Shown in pieces: positions 44,393 to 55,700 of a DNA stretch of 64,000 nt; the stretch's first letter is position 1, and every line of letters begins with the position of its first letter. The DNA comes from Rhodospirillales bacterium (GTDB lineage: Bacteria > Pseudomonadota > Alphaproteobacteria > Acetobacterales > Acetobacteraceae), in assembly GCA_017304945.1 (NCBI GenBank), contig JAFKLG010000071.1, forward strand, positions 1-64,000. Direction: 5' to 3'. Made by a program: the position numbers and the translations under genes. The notes below the pieces were generated by a model. That model saw only the letters and a program-made list of their open reading frames with translations, ran no database searches and had not been told where the DNA came from.

Positions 44393-45341
44393 CCGCGCGC
44401 TCGAACGTGTCGGAGCGCTCCGCACCGACGGGATGACGCGGCGCGTCCACCGTTCCGCCGGCATAGCGACGGATCATACGCGCGCAGAAATCCGCGAACT
44501 CGGCGGGCTCCTTCGGCGGCGCGGTGTAGTGCGGCCAGACGCCCTTGTCTTCCGGCGTGAAGCAGAAGGTCACCGTGACCGCGAAATCCTCCAGCGCACG
44601 CATCTGCCGGTCGAACCAGGCCTCGGCATTGGGGCGGTAGAAATCCGCCCAGCTCAGGCCGGTGCGCAGATAGGTGACGCCGAGATCCTTCATCGCGCGC
44701 ACGGCGTCGTCGAGCCGATGATCCTCGAAATGGAACCATTGGCAGATGCCGAGTTCGGGCGTGAACTCGTGGAAGATCCTGGCGGCGCGCTTCGGGTGAC
44801 CGTGCTCGTCCAGCAGGCCCATGTGGAAATGCCGGTAATAGGACGAGCCCTCAGCCTCCTTGTGGCGCGTGGTGGCGGGCCAGGCGGCGGGCAGGTCGTA
44901 GAGGCTGTACCAATGGATCCGCGGCGCGCGGCCGCGCAGCAGTTCGGCGCTGCGGCGCAGGCCCCATTCCTGCACCTCCTCCGCGCCAAAGGTCGAGACG
45001 CCGACTTCCGACACCCAGACCGGCAACCGGGTGGCCCCGCCGATCAGCTTCAGCTTCTCGGGCCACTCGTCGATCAGCCAGTGATTCCAGTCGAGCGGAA
45101 ACCCGTGCACGGCGACCGCATCCACCGCATCTAGTGCGCCTTGCGAGGCCAGGAGCTTGAGGAACTCCGGATCGATCGGCGACATGCCGCCCAGCACGCG
45201 CGGCAGGCGGGGCGCCTCGGCCGCGATCGCCTCCCCCGCCAGCTTCGCCATCTGCGCGAAGATCGCCCAGTTCGGGTCGGCCTCGAGATCCCAATGCGAC
45301 TTGTTGTTGGGCTCGTTCCAGATCATCGCCGCTTCGATCAT
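44373..45341 (-). CDS. Glycoside-hydrolase-like protein (clan GH-A, GH39-type) with apparent circular permutation
   Basis: The 322-residue protein has IWNEPNN at residues 7-13 (putative acid/base Glu10) and VWVSEVGVSTFG at 108-119 (putative nucleophile Glu112). These are the strand-4 and strand-7 motifs of clan GH-A glycosidases such as beta-xylosidases. In normal enzymes about 150 residues come before the NEP motif; here they are missing. Residues about 197-295 instead look like that missing N-terminal half: GICQWFHFED, LGVTYLRTGLSWADF, VTVTFCFTPE and FADFCARMIRRYA. The order is therefore strands 4-8 followed by 1-3. The start overlaps the upstream methyltransferase stop (ATGA). Cytoplasmic, no signal peptide. 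Confidence 0.75.
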   Translation of the reverse strand: MIEAAMIWNEPNNKSHWDLEADPNWAIFAQMAKLAGEAIAAEAPRLPRVLGGMSPIDPEFLKLLASQGALDAVDAVAVHGFPLDWNHWLIDEWPEKLKLIGGATRLPVWVSEVGVSTFGAEEVQEWGLRRSAELLRGRAPRIHWYSLYDLPAAWPATTRHKEAEGSSYYRHFHMGLLDEHGHPKRAARIFHEFTPELGICQWFHFEDHRLDDAVRAMKDLGVTYLRTGLSWADFYRPNAEAWFDRQMRALEDFAVTVTFCFTPEDKGVWPHYTAPPKEPAEFADFCARMIRRYAGGTVDAPRHPVGAERSDTFERADVAASD

Positions 45342-46132
45342 GCGTGCATCCCCTGTGCCGGATAGACCGCACCGTACTCCTTGTCCGACCGCGCGACGCG
45401 GCGGCACAGATAGGTTTCCTCTTCGGGGCGGTTCAGGATCTCGAAGCCGGCACTGCGCAGCATCGCCTCCGTGCAGGCGCGGTTGGGCGCCCACCAGTTC
45501 GTGGGATCATGGGCGTAGCGGTGCTCGATGAAGTGCATCCTGGGATATCCGGGATCGTCGAAATGCGCCGTTTCCGAGAAGTCGTAATCCGCGGCAACCG
45601 GGGCGATCTCCGTCGTGCCGCGCTGCAACGATTGAAACACCACCAGGTCGCGTGCCACGTGTTCGTGCACTAGGTCGAGCGCGAGCAGCGGGTGGCGCAG
45701 ATGGTAGAAGACGCCGATGAAGAAGACGATGTCGAAGCGCTCCCCGAGGCGCGCGACGTCGTAGACGGACAGCCGGCGGAACTCGATATCGAGCCCCTCG
45801 ACATCGGCGGCGAAGCGCGCCTGCGCGAGGTAGTCTTCGTCGAAGTCGATCCCCAGCACGCGATCGGCGCCGCGGCGCTTCATCTCGAGGGAGAAGAAGC
45901 CGCCATTGCAGCCGATATCGAGCACGGTCTTGCCGCGCAGATCATGCGGCAGCGCATCGGCGTAGCAACGCCACTTCGCCGCGGGGTAGTCGCCCAGGAA
46001 GTGGTCGGGTGCGGTCCACACGCCCTTGAGCTGCATGTTGTGGAACCACGGTCCCAGTTCGGCGGCGCGGCGCCGGATCTGATCCGGCGTCCACTCGCTA
46101 GGATGCGAGTCGGGAGTCATGGGTCCGTCCAT
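45338..46132 (-). CDS. SAM methyltransferase resembling the TIGR04290 (Rta_06860) family
   Basis: The 264-residue protein has WFHNMQLKGVWTAPDHFLGDYP (residues 29-50), the SAM site VLDIGCNGGFFSLEMKRRGA, GIDFDEDYLAQA, and FFIGVFYHLRHP. It resembles CmoB in this core but belongs to a family found in glycosyltransferase clusters. AGGAGG eight bases before the ATG at 46132 fixes the start; it lies inside the 3' end of the nucleotidyltransferase gene. It probably methylates the sugar or glycan made by this operon. Confidence 0.82.
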   Translation of the reverse strand: MDGPMTPDSHPSEWTPDQIRRRAAELGPWFHNMQLKGVWTAPDHFLGDYPAAKWRCYADALPHDLRGKTVLDIGCNGGFFSLEMKRRGADRVLGIDFDEDYLAQARFAADVEGLDIEFRRLSVYDVARLGERFDIVFFIGVFYHLRHPLLALDLVHEHVARDLVVFQSLQRGTTEIAPVAADYDFSETAHFDDPGYPRMHFIEHRYAHDPTNWWAPNRACTEAMLRSAGFEILNRPEEETYLCRRVARSDKEYGAVYPAQGMHA

Positions 46133-46904
46133 TCGCAGGCCTCCTGGCAGCCGGTCGATGTAGCGTGTCCTCGGTGGACGGCTCGTTGCCGAGCAGCCCG
46201 ATCGCTTCGCGGTAGCCGCCGAGGGTGCCGACATCCACGTAGCGTTCGCCGGCTTGGATACCGCTGGCGAGACCACCTTCCGCGATCCAGGCATTGACCA
46301 GCGTGCCGACATATTCGTCCTGCCGCCCACGTCGCAGCCATAGCGCATGCAGCGCATGGAGGACATGACCCGGCATCTTGAACGCGCCCCACACCCAGTC
46401 GGAGCGCGGATCGTGCGCCTTCACCTCGATTTCGCGCACCGTTCCATCGGCCTCGGTCAGCACCGCATCGAACAGGTCGGGCCGCTCGACCCGGAACAGC
46501 AGGAACGACAGGCGATCGTCGGGCAGATGGGACAGCGCGTGTTCGGGGAACCATACGGTGTCGGGCAAGCCGATCAGCACCGGCTCATCGGGCGGGATCA
46601 GCGGCAGGGCGCGGAAGATCGCGTCGCACAGGCCGCAGGCCCGGTCCTGGATGACGTAGGCGACATCCATGTCGGCGACCCTGCCGCCGTAGTATTGCAG
46701 GATGTCGGACTTCCAGGGCGAGATCACGAAGCAGATCTTGGTCGCCCCGCCTTTTGCCATGCGCTCGACCAGGTACTCGCTGACCGCCTTGGGCCGTTCG
46801 ATGCCGCTCGCATCGACGCGGGAGCCGACGGGCAGCAGCTCCTTCGAGAAGGCGAGCGGCTGGATGCGCATGCCGTTTCCGGCCGCGGGAATGATGCCCC
46901 ACAT
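46098..46904 (-). CDS. Nucleotidyltransferase (NDP-sugar pyrophosphorylase type)
   Basis: The 268-residue protein starts IIPAAGNGMRIQPLAFSKELLPVG, the GxGxRxxPxxxxxxKxxLPV signature of sugar-1-phosphate nucleotidyltransferases. VLIGLPDTVWFP has the metal-binding Asp and YVDVGTLGGYREAI lies near the end. It probably activates a sugar 1-phosphate for the operon's glycosyltransferases; which sugar and nucleotide is open. Its ATG shares one base with the upstream gene's stop (TGATG). Confidence 0.88.
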   Translation of the reverse strand: MWGIIPAAGNGMRIQPLAFSKELLPVGSRVDASGIERPKAVSEYLVERMAKGGATKICFVISPWKSDILQYYGGRVADMDVAYVIQDRACGLCDAIFRALPLIPPDEPVLIGLPDTVWFPEHALSHLPDDRLSFLLFRVERPDLFDAVLTEADGTVREIEVKAHDPRSDWVWGAFKMPGHVLHALHALWLRRGRQDEYVGTLVNAWIAEGGLASGIQAGERYVDVGTLGGYREAIGLLGNEPSTEDTLHRPAARRPANGRTHDSRLAS

Positions 46905-47980
46905 CAGGTGACCTCCGAGGTGACGGCGGACTCGAAGGCCGCGATCATCTGCCGCGCGCGGCGCTGCGCCGTGTGCTCGTCGAGCGTGCGTTCCCGCGCC
47001 CGACGCGCGATCGCGTCGAGCTCCGTCTCCGGCAATGCCATCGCGTCCAGCGTGTCCTGGGTGCGATCCGCGACCAGGATCTCGCGGCCGGGGGTGAAGA
47101 ACGCATCCAGTCCCGGCCAGCGGTCGGTCAGGATCGGCGCGCCGGACGCCGCGGCCTCGAACAGCCGGCCCGACGGGCACCAGCCGGCCTCGGCCATCGC
47201 CTTGCGGGTGACGTTCAGCGTCAAGCGGGAGGACGCATAGAAATCGGCGTGCTCACCCGGCGGCAGGTGGCGCACGAAATACACGTTGTCGGTCCACGGA
47301 AAATCCTTCGGATACATCGCGCCGGCAATGACGAAGCGGTCGTCCGGGCGTTCTCGCGCCGGTGCCATGAGCAGCCGCTCGAGCGTCGGCTGCCGGTCGG
47401 CGGCATAGGTGCCGATATAGGAGAGCGCGGCGCGGTAGTGCGGCTGCGGCGTGCCGGGATGATACAGGTCGGGATCGACCGAACCGTAGAGCGGCACGAC
47501 GTGGCGGGCGCGGAGCTGCGTGCGCACTGCATCCAGCGTGTCGCCGCCGGTATAGCTGAGCACGAGGTCGAACGCATCGAAGCCGTCCGGCGGCACGTAG
47601 TCCACGTCCTCTCCCACGGCGAGCCGCGCGAGCGTGACCGGCGTGTCCAGGTCGTAGAAGCAGCGCAGGCCGGCGCGGCTGTGCAGCGCGACCGTGGTGG
47701 CGGCGCGGGCGTCGGGGCAGTAGGACGTGACCATCACGACGTCGGCCTCGTCGGCCGCGTGCTGCGCTTTCGCCGCGTCCCAGTCGCGATACAGCACCAG
47801 CGCGCCGCCGCCCGGCAGCGCGGTGAGATCGCGATGCTCCGCGTAATACGGCACGTCGCGTTCGAAGAACGTCACGTGGTGACCATCCGCATGCAAGGCC
47901 CGAATCAGGCCGCGCCACAGCGCCGCGTGGCCGTTGCCCCACGACGAACTGACGGCCAGCCCGAAGATGACGATCCTCAT
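46904..47980 (-). CDS. CgeB-like glycosyltransferase, first gene of the glycan operon
   Basis: The 358-residue protein has a GT-B-like start (VIFGLAVSSSWGNGHAALWRGLIRAL), FFERDVPYYAEHRDL, SYIGTYAADRQPTLERLL and GWCPSGRLFEAAASGAPILTDRWPGLDAFFTPGREILVA, typical of CgeB/glycosyltransferase_1_2 proteins. It heads the minus-strand operon that ends at 40775. The 70 bases upstream, before the HAD gene, hold a possible promoter that I cannot define. The donor is unknown. Confidence 0.82.
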   Translation of the reverse strand: MRIVIFGLAVSSSWGNGHAALWRGLIRALHADGHHVTFFERDVPYYAEHRDLTALPGGGALVLYRDWDAAKAQHAADEADVVMVTSYCPDARAATTVALHSRAGLRCFYDLDTPVTLARLAVGEDVDYVPPDGFDAFDLVLSYTGGDTLDAVRTQLRARHVVPLYGSVDPDLYHPGTPQPHYRAALSYIGTYAADRQPTLERLLMAPARERPDDRFVIAGAMYPKDFPWTDNVYFVRHLPPGEHADFYASSRLTLNVTRKAMAEAGWCPSGRLFEAAASGAPILTDRWPGLDAFFTPGREILVADRTQDTLDAMALPETELDAIARRARERTLDEHTAQRRARQMIAAFESAVTSEVT

Positions 47981-48050
47981 ACGCAACGCGCCATCCGCTG
48001 GCCCCCGGCTCAACCGGGGTGAAAACGTATGACCGTTGGGCTTGGTTCCG

Positions 48051-48706
48051 TCAGGCGGCCGGGATTGCGGGGGCGCACAGCACCTCGCGCCCTGCATGCA
48101 GGTCGGGAACGACGGCGAGGCAGCGCCGGCGGGCCTCGGCCGGGGGATCGGCCGCGACCATCAGCACCTGAAGGCCGGCGGCGCAGGCGGCGGCGACCCC
48201 GGTCGGAGAGTCCTCGACCGCCAGGCACCGCTGCGGCCGCGCGCCCAGCAAGGCGGCGGCCCGCAGGAACGAGTCGGGCGCCGGCTTCCCCCGCGGCACG
48301 TCGTCGCGGGTGACGACATGGGCGAAGTGCCCCGCCAGGCGCGTTGCCGCGAGATGGCGCAGCGCGGTCCGGCGGCTCGCGGAGGTGGCGATCGCCTTCG
48401 GCTGCGGCAGCGCGTGCAGGAGCTCGACCGCACCGGGGCAGAGCGACGGGCCGGCCGGCATGATCGCGGCCCGATGCGCGTAGTACGCCGCGAGGAACTC
48501 GGCGACCGGGAAGTCGGCCCCGAACGCCTGGCGCAGCAATGCGGCGCGGTCGGGCGTCGCCACCCCCAGCAGCGTCGCGTAGAAGCCGGGCGGCACCGGC
48601 AACGCGAACGCCGCGGCGGTGGCGAAGAACGCGCGCCGATAGCTCGTCTCGGTGTCGATCAGCGTGCCGTCGAGGTCGAACACCACGGCGTCGAACCACC
48701 CGCCCG

Positions 48707-48710
<4 letters not shown>
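48051..48710 (-). CDS. HAD-superfamily phosphatase (beta-phosphoglucomutase-like)
   Basis: The 219-residue protein has FDLDGTLID (nucleophile Asp12 and Asp14), IATSASRRTALRHL (motif II), RGKPAPDSFL (Lys, motif III) and AVEDSPTGVAAA (motif IV). The cap region fits the beta-phosphoglucomutase or phosphoglycolate phosphatase subclass. GTG 48710 overlaps the nhaA stop by four bases, so it is translated with nhaA. The sugar-phosphate substrate is not predictable. Confidence 0.88.
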
Positions 48711-49930
<1,220 letters not shown>

Positions 49931-50005
49931 ACTGTCCTCGATCGCCTGTGGCAACGCAGGGTCGCGCCGCCGCGTTTCCCTCATCCTGTCGGCAATCCAG
50001 AGCAC

Positions 50006-50908
50006 ATGCGAGACATTCAGGCAGAGTGGATGGCGGCCATGCGGGCGGGCGACTGGGATCGCGCCTGGGCCGTGAACGATGCGGTTCTCGCCGCGCGCGA
50101 TCCGGACAGCCGCGACGACCCGCGGCTGCCCTATCATCTGCGCTGGGTGTGGGATGGGCGGCCGTTCGAGCAGCGCGACGTGCTGGTGCGCTGCTATCAC
50201 GGCCTGGGCGACACGCTGCAGTTCGCCCGCTACCTGGCGCCGCTGCGCGCCCGCGCCGCTTCGGTCACGCTGGAGGCACAGCCCGCGCTGGTCCCGCTGC
50301 TGCAGGGCCTCGCCGGCATCGACCGCCTGGTGCCGTTCGCGGTCGCCGCGCCGCTGCCGCCCGCGGCGTGCGATTTCGAGATCATGGAGCTCGCCCACGC
50401 GCTTCGCCTGCCGCCGCGCGCAGTGCCGCCCGCCGCGCTGCGGGTCGAAGCGGCCACCGAACCGGGCGATGCGATCGGGCTCTGCTGGACCGGCGGCGAC
50501 TGGGATGCGGAACGGTCCGTCCCGGCGCCGCTGCTGGAGCCGCTGTGTCACGGCCGCCGCATCGTCAGCCTGCAGCCCGGCGCGACGCCGCTGCCCGTCA
50601 TCAATCCAAACGGCTGCCCTGGCGCCCTGCACGAGACGGCCGCGCTGGTGGCCGGACTCGGGCTGGTCATCACCATCGACACCATGATCGCCCACCTCGC
50701 CGCTACGCTCGGTCGTCCCACCTGGTTGCTGCTGAAACGGGATGCGGATTGGCGCTGGATGGAGGGGCGAGAGGACTCGCCCTGGTACCCGTCCATGCGG
50801 CTGTTCCGGCAACCACGGCCCGGCGACTGGCCCAGCGTCATCGCGTCGGTTGCGGCGGCGTTGCGGGAGCGGGAGGCGTCGCACGGGCCGGTCAGGGCGG
50901 CTGGTTGA
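50006..50908 (+). CDS. GT9-like (heptosyltransferase-fold) protein
   Basis: The 300-residue protein starts with a short helical repeat (AEWMAAMRAGDWDRAWAVND). It has HGLGDTLQFARYL, a segment like the nucleotide-sugar-binding GDTLQ of TPR/heptosyltransferase-like proteins, IGLCWTGGDWDAERSVP and, at the end, IDTMIAHLAATLGRPTWLLL with WRWMEGREDSPWYPSMRLFRQ. This C-terminal pattern is typical of a widespread family of glycosyltransferase-9-like proteins in proteobacteria. The product is unknown. Its 3' end overlaps the convergent histidine phosphatase by 17 bases. Confidence 0.78.
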   Translation: MRDIQAEWMAAMRAGDWDRAWAVNDAVLAARDPDSRDDPRLPYHLRWVWDGRPFEQRDVLVRCYHGLGDTLQFARYLAPLRARAASVTLEAQPALVPLLQGLAGIDRLVPFAVAAPLPPAACDFEIMELAHALRLPPRAVPPAALRVEAATEPGDAIGLCWTGGDWDAERSVPAPLLEPLCHGRRIVSLQPGATPLPVINPNGCPGALHETAALVAGLGLVITIDTMIAHLAATLGRPTWLLLKRDADWRWMEGREDSPWYPSMRLFRQPRPGDWPSVIASVAAALREREASHGPVRAAG

Positions 50909-51479
50909 TCATGCGCACACGCACGTCGCGGTCCGCGAGCACGATCTCGCTGGTCGAGGCCGGCGCGATCTCCAGCCGCTGCATCAGGTCGAGCGGCATC
51001 CCCAGCACGTGGCACAGCGCGGCCTTGATCACGTCGGCATGGCTGACCACCACGATCGCGGCGTCCGGGTGCCGCTGATGCCACCGCCACAGCCCGGCAC
51101 TCACCCGCGCCTGCACCGCCAGCATGGCTTCGCCCGGCGCCGGCGCGACGCTGCGGAACGTGTTCCAGGCCAGCCAGGCCGAATCATCCTGCAGCGCGGC
51201 AAACCTCGCGCCCTCCCACGCGCCGAAATCGATTTCGTTGAAGGCCGCGTCGCGCTCCAGCGCCAGGCCCGACCGCGCGGCGATCGGCGCCGCCGTCTCC
51301 TCCGCACGGCGAACGGGGGAAGTCACCACCGCCGCCAGCGCGCACGCGGCGAAGCGCGTCGCGAGCGCCTCGGCCTGCGCGCGTCCCCGCTCCGACAGCG
51401 CGTGTGGCGCGCGTCCGCCCAATGCATGATCGATGAAGCCGTAGTCGCCGTGGCGCACCAGATGGATCGTGGTCGGCAT
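50892..51479 (-). CDS. Histidine phosphatase family protein coupled to inositol-phosphate synthase
   Basis: The 195-residue protein has LVRHGDYG (Arg9, catalytic His10, Gly11), TSPVRRAEETA, NEIDFGAWEG and VVVSHADVIKAAL (second catalytic His), the phosphoglycerate-mutase-like phosphatase pattern. Its ATG shares one base with the stop of ino1 (TGATG). Dephosphorylation of inositol phosphate, or of a precursor, is an attractive role, but such enzymes have many substrates. Confidence 0.85.
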   Translation of the reverse strand: MPTTIHLVRHGDYGFIDHALGGRAPHALSERGRAQAEALATRFAACALAAVVTSPVRRAEETAAPIAARSGLALERDAAFNEIDFGAWEGARFAALQDDSAWLAWNTFRSVAPAPGEAMLAVQARVSAGLWRWHQRHPDAAIVVVSHADVIKAALCHVLGMPLDLMQRLEIAPASTSEIVLADRDVRVRMINQPP

Positions 51480-52546
51480 CAGCCGCGGATGAAGGCTTCG
51501 GTGCGCTCCCGCGCTTCCTGGTCGGTGAACTGCTCAGGCGGGCTCTTCATGAAATAGCTCGAGGGCCCGACCAGCGCACCGCCGACGCCGCGATCCAATG
51601 CCAGACGGGCGCAGCGGATCGCATCGATCACCACGCCCGCCGAGTTGGGCGAATCCCAGACCTCCAGCTTCAGCTCACAGGTCAGCGGGACATTGCCGAA
51701 CGTGGTGCCCTCCACCCGGATATGCGCCCACTTCCGGTCCGTCAGCCACGGCACATGATCGCTCGGTCCGACATGCACGGAGTCGGACGGCAGCGGCTCC
51801 CCGAGCAGGCTGGTGACGGCCTGGGTCTTGGAGATCTTCTTCGACTCGAGGCGTTCGCGTTCCAGCATGTTGGCGAAGTCGGTGTTGCCGCCGAAGTTGA
51901 GCTGGTAGGTGCGATCGACGCGCACCCCCCGCTCGCGAAACAGCGTCACCAGGCTGCGATGCAGGATGGTGGCGCCAAGCTGGGACTTGATGTCGTCGCC
52001 GACGATCGGCAGGCCGCGCGCTTCGAACCGCGCACGCCAGGCGGGATCGGACGCGATGAACACGGGGATGCAGTTCACGAAGGCGCATCCGGCGGCCAGC
52101 GCCTGTTCGGCGTACCAGCGGGTCGCCTGCTCGGAGCCGACCGGCAGGTAGGACACCAGCACCTCCGCCTCGGCGCGGCGCAAGGCGGCGGCCACGTCGA
52201 CGACCGGCGCATCGCTCTCGGCCACGATGTCGCGCAGGTAGCGGCCGATGCCGTCCATCGTGGGGCCGCGTTGCACCGTCACGCCGCTACGCGGCACCTG
52301 CGCAAAGACCTGCGTATTGTTGGGTGCGGCGACGATCGCGTCCGCGAGGTCGTGCCCGACCTTCGTGCGGGCGACGTCGAACGCGGCCACCACCTCCATG
52401 TCGCCGACATGGTAGCCGCCGAGACTGACATGCATCAGGCCGGGCACCGGCTCGTGCTCTGGGGCGTCACGATAGAACGTGAGTCCCTGCACGAGGGACG
52501 ACGCACAGTTGCCGACACCTACGATAGCCACCCGGATCTTCCGCAC
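51479..52546 (-). CDS. ino1: Inositol-3-phosphate synthase
   Basis: The 355-residue protein has the NAD-binding start [43 protein letters not shown] and [12 protein letters not shown], signatures of the actinobacterial/archaeal type of myo-inositol-1-phosphate synthase. It converts glucose 6-phosphate to inositol 3-phosphate, the precursor of inositol lipids or solutes. GGAGGAG (52553-52559) lies six bases before GTG 52546, which fixes the start; a TTG at 52573 would place that site inside the gene. An overlapping histidine phosphatase follows. Confidence 0.92.
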   Translation of the reverse strand: MRKIRVAIVGVGNCASSLVQGLTFYRDAPEHEPVPGLMHVSLGGYHVGDMEVVAAFDVARTKVGHDLADAIVAAPNNTQVFAQVPRSGVTVQRGPTMDGIGRYLRDIVAESDAPVVDVAAALRRAEAEVLVSYLPVGSEQATRWYAEQALAAGCAFVNCIPVFIASDPAWRARFEARGLPIVGDDIKSQLGATILHRSLVTLFRERGVRVDRTYQLNFGGNTDFANMLERERLESKKISKTQAVTSLLGEPLPSDSVHVGPSDHVPWLTDRKWAHIRVEGTTFGNVPLTCELKLEVWDSPNSAGVVIDAIRCARLALDRGVGGALVGPSSYFMKSPPEQFTDQEARERTEAFIRG

Positions 52547-52552
52547 GCGTGT

Positions 52553-52559
52553 CTCCTCC
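52553..52559 (-). promoter_or_regulatory. Ribosome binding site deciding the ino1 start
   Basis: CTCCTCC on the plus strand is GGAGGAG on the coding strand, six bases before GTG 52546. It selects that codon over the upstream in-frame TTG at 52573. Further upstream (52590-52615) CCGGGAGC and GCTCCCGG form an 8-bp hairpin in the likely leader. Confidence 0.7.
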
Positions 52560-52778
52560 GCCGGAAGGAACAAACCCCGGACCTAACACCCGGGAGCCAG
52601 GAAAGTTGCTCCCGGCGCCGGGGGTAAATGGTTGCATCCTTGCCCACACGAAATCGTGAGCGCTCCTGGGCGCGAAACGCCGGTTGGATGGGGCCGAAAG
52701 CCGGAAGAACGCGACAGTTCCGCATCGTCATTACGCTCTCGGGTCGGGTAACATTCCCGCGACTCCGGGGGGAAGACG

Positions 52779-55700
52779 ATGACCACGCGCATCTACAATG
52801 GCGGAACGGCCGACTGGTTCAGCACGACGAGCTGGAGCCCGTCCGGTGTTCCGGAGCCGGGGGACGTCCTCTCCGTCGCATCGGGGCAGGTCCAGATCAC
52901 CGCCGCCGACGTGATCGATTTCGGAACGCTGGATGCTGAGGTGCTCACCCTCGGGGGGAGCGCGGGCACGATCGCGGTGCTGGACGGCACGCAGGTCACC
53001 TTCGGCAGCGGCTTCACGCTGCTCAGCACCGGCACCCAGGCCTTCTCGGTGATGGAGCTGGCCGGCACCTCCGTGTTCGACGGCACGATGCTGTTCGATG
53101 CGGCCGGGGGCAACGCCGTGATCGCGCTGCAGCAGACGCTGACGCCGAGCCGGCTGCTGCTGCGTGGCAGCACGACGGTGACCAACGGCGACACGCTCAC
53201 ACTCGACGGCGGCGCGGTGCTCGCGCAGGGGTCGGTGGTGACCGATGGCGGCACGTTCTATGCGGATGGCACGCTGCTGGTGGATGGCGGAACGCTGGTG
53301 ATCGACGCGGGCACCACGCTGTCGGGCGTCGGCACGATCGAGATCGCCAATGGCGGCGTGGTGCAGATCGACGGTCCCACCAAGTCCAGCGTCACCATCG
53401 CCTTCCTGGATGCGACCGGCACGCTCGACCTGACCCAGCCGCAGACGTTCCACTCTCCGGTGGTCGGCTTCCAGAAGGGCGATGGGCTGGTGTTCGACGG
53501 ATGGCCGGCGCGCAACGTCTTCTACGCCGCGGGCACCATCTCCTCCGGCGACAGCGCGTCGGCGCTCGGCACGGTCAGCGTGTTCGAGGCGGGCACCAAG
53601 AATCCGGTCGCCACCTTCCCGATCGGATTCGCCACGCCGTCCTTGCCGATCCTGACGATGGCGGAGGACGGCGCCGGCAGCTCGTTCCTGGCGATCAGCG
53701 CCTCTCGCACGTGGTTCGGCGGCACCGGCTCCTGGTACGACACCGCACACTGGTCCACCGCGGGGACCGTGTATCCGAATTCCTATCCGCTGGCCGGGGA
53801 CATCGTGCAGATCGGTGGCGGCACCGCGGAGGTCAGCAACGACCTGGCCCCGCCCGGCCCGCTCGATAACGCGACGATCCGGCTGCTCGGCACCAGCGTG
53901 CTCGACGTCACCGATCTCGATCTCGGCGCCTATCTCACCATCACCACGGCGGGGACCGCAGATCAGTCGACGCTGCGGCTGCACGGCACGTCGACCTTGA
54001 CCGGCAGCCTCACCGCCGCGGCGCAGAACGGCGCGTTCACGCTGGATGCGCGCGACGGGCACCTGACGGTCGCCGCCACCGGCACGATCACCGACACGAC
54101 CGAGTCGTCCGCCATCCTCGAAGGCGTGATCACCAACGACGGCCAGATCGTCATCGACGGCCAGACGTCGCAGCAGAGCGGCACGATCGATGGATCGGGC
54201 GTGATCGCGCTGGGCGGGACGCTGGTGCTCTACGGCTCCGTCGCCGCCACCCAGCAGCTCGACTTCACCCGCGGCAATGCGCGTCTGACGATCGCACCGG
54301 GGGCACGGGTTGCCGGCAGCATCGAGGGATTTTCCGCCGGGGACACGATCGACCTGGCCGGCGTGACCGCGGACGCGGCGGTGTTCGATCCCGATAGCGG
54401 CCTGCTGTCGATCAGCAACGCGGGGACGGTGGTGGCGACGCTGCACCTCGCCGGCGTCTATGGCGCGGACGACTTCGCCGTCGCCGCGGACGGGTCCGGC
54501 GGTGCGCTGGTCACCAGCCAGTCGCCGGGCGGCATCTCGACCACGCCCTATACGCTTCCGGTGCCCGCGCTGGCGGCAACGGGCGGCACGGTCAGCCTCG
54601 GGAGCCTGCTGACGGCGGCCTTCGGCGCGGATTTCCTCACGCGCGCTCCGCAGATCACGCTGACGAGTGTCGGGCCGTCCGACATGACCTCGTTCTCCTA
54701 CTGGGATCCGCACGACCCGTCCTTGTCGGCCTGGGTGGTGAACGGGCAGACCGTCGCCCCGGACACGCCGCGCGCCCTGTCCCCGGCGGAGATCGCCGAT
54801 ACGGTCGCGGTGATGGGCGATCAGATCCGCGATGGTCTGACGCTGAACGTCGCGAACGCCTTCGACAGCCTCGGCAACGCGATCGGCTACGCGAGTTACG
54901 CGCTGCAGAATTTCGATCCGTCCTTCTCCACCGCGCCGGTGGGACGCGCCCCGGTCGCGCAGGACATCCTGAATGCCGCGAGCGCCTTCTCGGCGGCCTA
55001 TACCGGGGTGCCGAACGACAACGACTGCTACTTCATCGCGCATGCGGTCGCCGCGGCGGCGGGCGCGCCCTTGTCGCCGCTGACGGGCAGCACCAACCCG
55101 GCGCAGAACGTCGCCGGCGGCTTCTGGCGGATTGCCTATGCCGCCGGGATCACGCAGCCGGCGGAGGCGAACTGGAGCGGGCTGGTGGAAGCGGGGGACA
55201 GTGTCCGCGTGGGATGGACCAGCGGCGGTCAGCATTCCTTCACCATCCTGTCCCCGCTCGACCCGGACACCGGCAAGATCACCGTGTTCGACAATGCCGA
55301 CTGGGAGCAGGGGTACGAGGCGATCGGCACCCACCCCGCCTCCTACTGGACCGCCACCTCGCCGGACATGGTCACGATCTACCGGCTGGACGCCGAGGGG
55401 CTGTATCTCGTGAACGGCGTCACCCTGGATGGCGCCCGCATCCAGGGCACCACCAACAACGACCTGATCCTGCCGGGTGGTCCCGACCAGGTGGTCACCA
55501 CCGGGGTCGGGTCCGATCTCGTGGCAGGCAACGCCGCCATCCTGAACGGGGCCACCATCACCGATTTCAGCGCCGGCGACACGATCGACGTGACCGGCTA
55601 CGCGCTGGCCGACGCCAGCGTGCAGTACGACGCGGACACCGGCATCCTGGCGCTCACCGGCGCCGGCGGTTCGGTGGCGATCACGCTGCCCACCGGCCTG

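Noticed and set aside
52590..52615. Riboswitch in the ino1 leader
   Set aside because: Only one simple 8-bp hairpin is visible, without a conserved aptamer-like core.
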